Made by a program: the position numbers and the translations under genes. 64,000 nt of DNA, taken from contig NZ_JBKOFW010000004.1 in NCBI RefSeq assembly GCF_046764005.1, positions 1 to 64,000 on the forward strand, in the 5' to 3' direction. The notes beneath the pieces are model-generated. The model was not told the origin of the DNA and did not search any database. It was given only the letters and a program-made list of their open reading frames with translations. Every line of letters begins with the position of its first letter. Within the stretch, counting starts at the first letter, position 1. This DNA is from Oryzobacter faecalis. GTDB taxonomy: Bacteria; Actinomycetota; Actinomycetes; Actinomycetales; Dermatophilaceae. Positions 59,293 to 64,000 of this stretch are shown here, one piece after another.

Positions 59293-60669
59293 GTGAAGTA
59301 CGCGGAGCACATCGCCGACCTCGTCGGGAACACCCCCCTCGTCAGGCTGAACTCGGTCACCGACGGCATCGCCGCCACGGTCCTGGCCAAGGTCGAGTAC
59401 ATGAACCCCGGCGGGTCGGTGAAGGACCGTATCGCGCTGAAGATGGTCGAGGCCGCCGAGCAGTCCGGAGAGCTGAAGCCGGGCGGCGTCATCGTCGAAC
59501 CGACCTCGGGCAACACCGGCGTCGGCCTCGCCATCGTGGCCCAGCGCAAGGGCTACTCCTGCATCTTCGTCTGCCCCGACAAGGTCTCCGAGGACAAGCG
59601 CAACGTCCTCAAGGCCTACGGGGCCGAGGTCGTCGTGTGCCCGACCGCCGTCGAGCCCGACCACCCGGACTCCTACTACTCCACCTCCGACCGGCTCGTC
59701 CGCGAGACGCCCGGCGCGTGGAAGCCCGACCAGTACTCGAACCCCAACGGCCCGCTCTCGCACTACGAGACGACCGGTCCCGAGATCTGGTCCGACACCG
59801 ACGGCCGGGTCACCCACTTCGTCACCGGGGCCGGCACCGGCGGCACCATCTCGGGCGCCGGGCGCTACCTGCGTGAGGTGTCCGCCGACCGTGAGGGCGG
59901 GCGCGTGCAGGTCGTCGCCGCCGACCCCGAGGGCTCGGTCTACAGCGGCGGCACCGGACGGCCCTACCTCGTCGAGGGCGTCGGCGAGGACTTCTGGCCC
60001 TCCGCGTACGACCCGGACCAGGTCGACAGCGTCGAGGCGGTCAGCGACGCCGACTCCTTCGAGATGACCCGCCGCCTCGCCCGCGAGGAGGGCCTGCTCG
60101 TCGGCGGGTCGTGCGGGATGGCGGTCGTCGCGGCACTGCGCGTGGCGAGGGACCTCCCCGCGGACGCGGTCGTCGTCGTCCTCCTGCCCGACTCCGGTCG
60201 CGGCTACCTGTCGAAGATCTTCAACGACGAGTGGATGCGGTCGTACGGCTTCCTGCACAGCGCGGCCCAGACCACCGTCGGCGACGTCCTCCACGCCAAG
60301 GCCGGCGACATCCCCGCCCTCGTCCACACCCACCCGAGCGAGACCCTGCGCGACGCCATCGAGATCCTGCGCGAGTACGGCGTCTCGCAGATGCCGGTCG
60401 TCAAGGCCGAGCCGCCGGTGATGTCCGGCGAGGTCGCCGGTGCGGTGTCCGAGCGCGACCTCCTCGAGGCGCTGTTCACCGGGAAGGCGCACCTCGCCGA
60501 CTCGGTGGCCGAGCACATGAGCACGGGCCTGCCCCTCGTCGGCGCCGGCGAGCCGGTCGCGACCGCCAGGCACGAGCTCGAGCACTCCGACGCGGTGCTC
60601 GTCATCGAGGACGGCAAGCCGGTCGGCGTCCTCACCCGCGCCGACCTCCTCGCCTTCCTCGCCGACTGA
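59293..60669 (+). CDS. cbs: Cystathionine beta-synthase
   Basis: A 458-residue PLP enzyme condensing serine and homocysteine (or homologous substrates) in transsulfuration. The catalytic domain has VGNTPLVRLNS, the PLP lysine in NPGGSVKDRIALKM (about residue 42), TSGNTGVGLA and GTGGTISGAGRY. Two C-terminal CBS domains (about 335-455, AGDIPALVHTHPSETLRDAI and KPVGVLTRADLLAFLAD) could bind adenosyl ligands. The GTG at 59293 (VKYAEHIADLVGNTP) matches both the family start and the -10; an ATG three codons earlier overlaps the -10. Confidence 0.94.
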   Translation: MKYAEHIADLVGNTPLVRLNSVTDGIAATVLAKVEYMNPGGSVKDRIALKMVEAAEQSGELKPGGVIVEPTSGNTGVGLAIVAQRKGYSCIFVCPDKVSEDKRNVLKAYGAEVVVCPTAVEPDHPDSYYSTSDRLVRETPGAWKPDQYSNPNGPLSHYETTGPEIWSDTDGRVTHFVTGAGTGGTISGAGRYLREVSADREGGRVQVVAADPEGSVYSGGTGRPYLVEGVGEDFWPSAYDPDQVDSVEAVSDADSFEMTRRLAREEGLLVGGSCGMAVVAALRVARDLPADAVVVVLLPDSGRGYLSKIFNDEWMRSYGFLHSAAQTTVGDVLHAKAGDIPALVHTHPSETLRDAIEILREYGVSQMPVVKAEPPVMSGEVAGAVSERDLLEALFTGKAHLADSVAEHMSTGLPLVGAGEPVATARHELEHSDAVLVIEDGKPVGVLTRADLLAFLAD

Positions 60670-60674
60670 CCGAC

Positions 60675-60696
60675 GGTCGCCCGGGCGCGGGCGACC
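60675..60696 (+). terminator. Terminator hairpin after cbs
   Basis: Perfect 8-bp stem GGTCGCCC/GGGCGACC with a 6-nt loop, 5 nt past the stop. Confidence 0.55.
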
Positions 60697-60739
60697 CACC
60701 GACAGGACATCGCGCGGCATACGCCGGTGTTGACGGCCG

Positions 60740-60922
60740 GCCCGCCTGGTTCGGGGCCGCGGCACGACCCGGCAAGGGCACGGCCTCCTCGACGACCCGG
60801 TACGACAACCGCACCTGGTACGTCTGGAACAACACCGGCGATACGGCTTACCTCAAGAACGCCGCGGGACCACCGTGCACACCTGCTCGTGGAGCGGCGG
60901 CGGCAGCGCGAAGACCTGCTGA
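60740..60922 (+). pseudogene. Frameshifted C-terminal remnant of a lamin-tail-domain protein
   Basis: The frame reading TTRYDNRTWYVWNNTGDTAY (about 60792-60851) is the typical C-terminal end of a bacterial lamin-tail domain. After GCCGCGGGA (to about 60869) the frame must shift by one base. The continuation then reads TTVHTCSWSGGGSAKTC and meets TGA at 60920-60922, the usual family ending with two cysteines. One missing G explains the break. No start codon, signal peptide or upstream domain is present, so this is a decayed fragment of a secreted nuclease- or adhesin-type protein. Confidence 0.65.
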
Positions 60923-60999
60923 CCGGACGCCCCCACCTCGGTCGAGGTGAAACCCGACCGTGTCGAGGTCTCCTCTCACCTCGAACCAGGTCCGCGGGT

Positions 61000-61005
61000 G
61001 ACACT
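61000..61005 (+). promoter_or_regulatory. Weak -10 of leaderless DUF1992 gene
   Basis: GACACT with 6 nt before the ATG at 61012. Confidence 0.3.
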
Positions 61006-61011
61006 GGGGGC

Positions 61012-61488
61012 ATGGAGCGGCCGCGGTTCGAGACCCCGGTGGAGCGCGCGATCCGGGAGGCGCAGGAGCGCGGCGAGTTCGACGACCTCCCCGGCGCGGG
61101 GCGGCCGCTCGACCTCGGCGACCCCGACGACCCGCTGTGGTGGGTCCGCAGGAAGCTCGCGGCCGAGGGCCTCGACCTCTCCGCCGTCGTCCCGGCCGCG
61201 GTCGCCCTGCGCAAGGAGGCGGCCGGCTTCCCGGAGTCGCTCGTCGAGCTGCGCACCGAGCTCTCCGTCCGGGAGGTGCTCGACGACTACAACCGCCGGG
61301 TCCGCCGCGACCGGCTGCGACCGCCGGAGCGCGGGATGCCGCAGCTCCTCGCGCCGACCGTCGACGTCGAGGAGATGGTCGTGCGGTGGCGCGCGCTGCG
61401 AGCAGCCTCACAGCCCGCCGAGGTTGACCCGCCGGTAACCAGCGGCGAGGCTCGTCAGCGGCGTCGCTGGTGGCGCCGCCGGCGCTGA
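61012..61488 (+). CDS. DUF1992 (DnaJ-homologue subfamily C member 28-like) protein
   Basis: A 158-residue protein with the DUF1992 pattern: ERAIREAQERGEFDDLPGAGRPLDL (about residues 10-34), WWVRRKLAAEGLDL, and LDDYNRRVRRDRLRPPERG. It has a very basic Arg/Trp C-terminus (RQRRRWWRRRR). Family function is unknown and no J domain is present. fadH follows after 37 bp on the same strand. Confidence 0.9.
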   Translation: MERPRFETPVERAIREAQERGEFDDLPGAGRPLDLGDPDDPLWWVRRKLAAEGLDLSAVVPAAVALRKEAAGFPESLVELRTELSVREVLDDYNRRVRRDRLRPPERGMPQLLAPTVDVEEMVVRWRALRAASQPAEVDPPVTSGEARQRRRWWRRRR

Positions 61489-61525
61489 CCCGCCGGGCCA
61501 CGACCCGAGGAGCGACCGGCGGCCG

Positions 61526-63556
61526 ATGAGCGACTTCCCCCACCTGCTCGCACCGCTCGACCTCGGGCACGTCACCCTCCCGAACCGGGTCCTCATGGGC
61601 TCGATGCACGTCGGCCTCGAGGACCGCGCCCGCGACCTGCCCAAGCTCGCCGCCTACCTCGCCGAACGGGTGCGCGGGGGCGTGGGGCTGGTCGTCACCG
61701 GCGGGTTCGCACCGAACCTCGAGGGGCAGCTGTACCCGATGGCGTCCAAGCTGACGACGCGTCGCGAGGCCCGGCACCACCGGGTCGTCACCGACGCCGT
61801 GCACGAGGCCGGGGGGCTGGTGGCCCTGCAGCTGCTCCACGCCGGGCGCTACGCGTTCACGCCGTGGTGCGTCGCGCCCTCGCCGCTCAAGAGCCCGATC
61901 AGCAGGTTCGCCCCGCGTGCCCTGTCCGACCGAGGCGTGCTGCGGCAGGTCCGGGCGTTCGCCCGCGCTGCCCGCCTGGCCCAGCGGGCCGGGTACGACG
62001 GGGTCGAGGTCATGGGGTCCGAGGGCTACCTGATCAACCAGTTCCTCGCCCCACGCACGAACCACCGCACCGACCGGTGGGGTGGCAGCCCCGAGAACCG
62101 CCGCCGTCTCGCGGTCGAGGTCGTCCGGGCGGTCCGTGAGGCCGTCGGACCCGACTTCCTCCTCGTCTACCGGATCTCGGTGCTCGACCTGGTCGAGGAC
62201 GGACAGACCTGGGACGAGGTCGTCGCGCTGGCCCGCGAGGTCGAGGCCGCGGGGGCGAGCATCCTCAACCTCGGGATCGGCTGGCACGAGGCCCGGGTGC
62301 CCACGATCGTCACCTCGGTGCCACGCGCGGCGTTCGCGGGGATGGCCGGCCGGCTCAAGGAGCACGTCGGCGTCCCGGTCGTCGCCACGAACCGGATCAA
62401 CCTGCCGCACGTCGCCGAGGAGGTCCTCGCCGGTGGCGGGGCCGACCTCGTCTCGCTCGCCCGGCCCTTCCTCGCCGACCCGGAGTGGGTCAACAAGGCC
62501 GCGGCCGGCCGCGCCGACGAGATCAACGTCTGCATCGCGTGCAACCAGGCCTGTCTCGACCACACCTTCGTCAAGAAGCGGGCCTCGTGCATGGTCAACC
62601 CCCGGGCGGCCCACGAGACCGAGCTCGTCATCTCACCGACCCGCACGGCCAAGCGGGTGGCGGTCGTCGGGGCCGGTCCGGCCGGGCTCGCGGCGGCGAC
62701 CACCCTCGCCGAGCGCGGCCACCGGGTCGACCTCCACGAGGCGCGTGACCACGTCGGCGGCCAGTTCGACATCGCGATGCGGATCCCGGGCAAGGAGGAG
62801 TTCGCCGAGACCATCCGGTGGTTCACGAAGCGCCTCGAGACGACGGGGGTCACGGTCCACCTCGGCTCCCGGGTCACGGCCGAGGACCTCGTGGCGTCCG
62901 GGGTCGACGAGGTCGTCCTCGCCACGGGCGTCGAGCCGAGGGTGCCCGACATCCCGGGGGTCGACCACCCGTCCGTCGTCACCTACGCCGAGCTCGTCCG
63001 CGGCGAGAAGGTGGCCGGTGAGCGGGTGGCCGTGATCGGCGCCGGGGGGATCGGCGTCGACGTCAGTGAGTTCCTGACGACGACGCACTCACCGACCCTC
63101 GATGTCGACGCGTGGCGCGAGGAGTGGGGCGTCACCGACCCGGCCGTCGTGCGGGGCGGGGTGACCACGCCCCGACCGGGGAGGAGCCCGCGCCAGGTCG
63201 TGCTCCTCCAGCGGAAGACGACGTCGATCGGCAAGGGGCTCGGGAGGACGACCGGCTGGGTCCACCGCGCCGCGCTGCGCGCCAAGGGCGTCGAGCTCGT
63301 CACCGGGGTCGCCGAGTACGTGCGGGTCGACGACGACGGGCTGCACGTGCGGCTCGGCGAGGACGGATCGCAGCTGCGGACCTTCGCCGTCGACACCGTC
63401 GTGCTGTGCGCGGGCCAGGAGTCGGTGCGAGACCTCGTCGACGACCTCGCCGCCCGAGGCCTGCCGACCCACGTCATCGGGGGCGCGGACGTGGCGGCCG
63501 AGCTCGACGCCAAGCGCGCGATCAGGCAGGGGACCGAGCTGGCCGCCGCCCTCTGA
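61526..63556 (+). CDS. fadH: 2,4-dienoyl-CoA reductase-like NADH:flavin oxidoreductase
   Basis: A 676-residue multidomain flavoenzyme. An N-terminal FMN-binding Old-Yellow-Enzyme barrel (about 1-335: TLPNRVLMGSMHVGLED, LQLLHAGRYA, GSEGYLINQFLAPRTNHRTDRWGG) comes first. A 4Fe-4S motif follows: CIACNQAC, then SCMVNP (about 337-360). The C-terminal FAD/NAD(P) domains have RVAVVGAGPAGLAAATTLAERG (about 374) and VAVIGAGGIGVDVSEFL. It probably reduces 2,4-dienoyl-CoA during unsaturated fatty acid degradation. Related enzymes (trimethylamine dehydrogenase type) share the layout, so the substrate is inferred. Confidence 0.9.
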   Translation: MSDFPHLLAPLDLGHVTLPNRVLMGSMHVGLEDRARDLPKLAAYLAERVRGGVGLVVTGGFAPNLEGQLYPMASKLTTRREARHHRVVTDAVHEAGGLVALQLLHAGRYAFTPWCVAPSPLKSPISRFAPRALSDRGVLRQVRAFARAARLAQRAGYDGVEVMGSEGYLINQFLAPRTNHRTDRWGGSPENRRRLAVEVVRAVREAVGPDFLLVYRISVLDLVEDGQTWDEVVALAREVEAAGASILNLGIGWHEARVPTIVTSVPRAAFAGMAGRLKEHVGVPVVATNRINLPHVAEEVLAGGGADLVSLARPFLADPEWVNKAAAGRADEINVCIACNQACLDHTFVKKRASCMVNPRAAHETELVISPTRTAKRVAVVGAGPAGLAAATTLAERGHRVDLHEARDHVGGQFDIAMRIPGKEEFAETIRWFTKRLETTGVTVHLGSRVTAEDLVASGVDEVVLATGVEPRVPDIPGVDHPSVVTYAELVRGEKVAGERVAVIGAGGIGVDVSEFLTTTHSPTLDVDAWREEWGVTDPAVVRGGVTTPRPGRSPRQVVLLQRKTTSIGKGLGRTTGWVHRAALRAKGVELVTGVAEYVRVDDDGLHVRLGEDGSQLRTFAVDTVVLCAGQESVRDLVDDLAARGLPTHVIGGADVAAELDAKRAIRQGTELAAAL

Positions 63557-63577
63557 CCCGGGCCGCCGTGCGTTCTC

Positions 63578-63593
63578 CGGCCCGAGGGGGCCG
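63578..63593 (+). terminator. Hairpin after fadH
   Basis: Stem CGGCCC/GGGCCG with a GAGG loop followed by TT, in the convergent gap between fadH and msrA. Confidence 0.4.
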
Positions 63594-63634
63594 TTGCGCA
63601 GAGCGTGCGCCGCGGCTTCGGAATCGGTGGTGGG

Positions 63635-64000
63635 TCAGGACGCGGCCGAGGGCGGCACGACGTCGGTCTGCGCGGGCAGGTTGGCGACGCCGACCGGGCA
63701 GGTGAGCCCGTTCGGCCCGTGGTTGCAGTAGCCGCCGGGGTTCTTGTCGAGGTACTGCTGGTGGTAGTCCTCGGCGTACCAGAACGGCCCTGCCTGCTCG
63801 GCCGACGCGAGGGTCGTCGTGATGTCGCCCCGTCCGGCCTCGTGGAGCACGCGCTGGAAGGCGTCCTTCGTCGCGCGCGCCGCGGCCTCCTGGGCCGGCG
63901 TCGTCCAGAAGATCGCGGAGCGGTACGCCGTGCCGAGGTCGTTGCCCTGGCGGTTGCCCTGGGTGGGGTCGTGGTTCTCCCAGAAGGCCTTGAGCAGCAG
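63635..64000 (-). CDS. msrA: Peptide-methionine (S)-S-oxide reductase MsrA, C-terminal part
   Basis: The frame runs in from the right window edge, so only the C-terminal 121 residues are visible. Visible parts are LKAFWENHDPTQGNRQGND, LGTAYRSAIFWTTPAQEAAA, FWYAEDYHQQYLDKNPGGYC and the final GPNGLTCPVG, all typical of MsrA with C-terminal resolving cysteines. The active-site GCFWG lies beyond the window. It repairs oxidised methionine. Convergent with fadH. Confidence 0.95.
   Translation of the reverse strand: MLLKAFWENHDPTQGNRQGNDLGTAYRSAIFWTTPAQEAAARATKDAFQRVLHEAGRGDITTTLASAEQAGPFWYAEDYHQQYLDKNPGGYCNHGPNGLTCPVGVANLPAQTDVVPPSAAS

Larger units (their letters stand above)
60670..61011. other. 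342-bp interval with terminator and pseudogene remnant
   Basis: No intact gene. It holds the cbs terminator, a broken lamin-tail-domain fragment (60740-60922) and the promoter of the DUF1992 gene. Confidence 0.6.

Noticed and set aside
58546..60765. 739-codon minus-strand frame across thioesterase and cbs
   Set aside because: Shadow of two supported plus-strand genes.

Overview
The window is a very GC-rich (roughly 70% or more) chromosomal segment of an actinobacterium. Gene content and order point to the Micrococcales, and the family Intrasporangiaceae is my best guess, but species cannot be read from it. The indicators are the blocks metG-tatD-rpfB-ksgA-ispE-ABC-F, glmU-prs, rplY-pth-mfd-mazG and eno-ftsB-DUF501-ppx, a resuscitation-promoting factor, a three-gene sdhCAB operon, protein-O-mannosyltransferase, and many genes whose start codon lies about 7 nt after a TANNNT -10 element (leaderless mRNAs).

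Layout. 1-0.9 kb: the start of a leftward gene behind an SOS-type (LexA-like) promoter, then about 840 bp without a gene that holds a degenerate 97-99 bp tandem repeat. 0.9-9.3 kb: a RecB-like nuclease/helicase, a small membrane protein, protein mannosyltransferase, divergent rsmI, and a secreted M28 peptidase homologue with altered active-site residues. 9.4-12.9 kb: sdhCAB. 12.9-16.7 kb: CPBP protease, a tiny membrane protein with a divergent TetR regulator, a lipoprotein, a DUF4126 protein and a small secreted four-cysteine protein. 16.8-24.7 kb: metG-tatD-rpfB-ksgA-ispE-ABC-F. 24.3-28.9 kb: an adenylation-carrier-acyltransferase fusion behind an iron (IdeR/DtxR-type) box, then a MarR regulator divergent from a trans-aconitate methyltransferase homologue. 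28.9-35.9 kb: a TetR regulator, an atypical tRNA, and the fructose PTS operon (DeoR regulator-fruK-fruA-ptsH-ptsI). 36-41.9 kb: glmU-prs, a CGNR regulator, an EamA transporter, rplY and pth. 41.9-54.3 kb: an orphan bacterial tyrosine kinase, mfd, a SurA-like lipoprotein, mazG, pseudouridine catabolism genes (a kinase with a fused HTH, and psuG), eno, ftsB, DUF501 and ppx. 54.3-64 kb: a short-variable-loop tRNA with anticodon TAA, a YccA/Bax-inhibitor protein, a 46-bp perfect palindrome, a thiolase, RidA, an SGNH hydrolase, a thioesterase, cystathionine beta-synthase, a broken lamin-tail-domain remnant, a DUF1992 protein, a dienoyl-CoA reductase-like flavoenzyme, and the end of msrA.

Most of the segment is conserved housekeeping. 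No phage, insertion sequence or CRISPR array was recognised. The most unusual points are the iron-box-controlled NRPS-like/acyltransferase fusion with a long antisense 3' overlap, the active-site substitutions in the M28 protein, the two oddly shaped tRNAs, the perfect 46-bp palindrome, the tandem repeat beside the nuclease/helicase, and the consistent leaderless promoter spacing.
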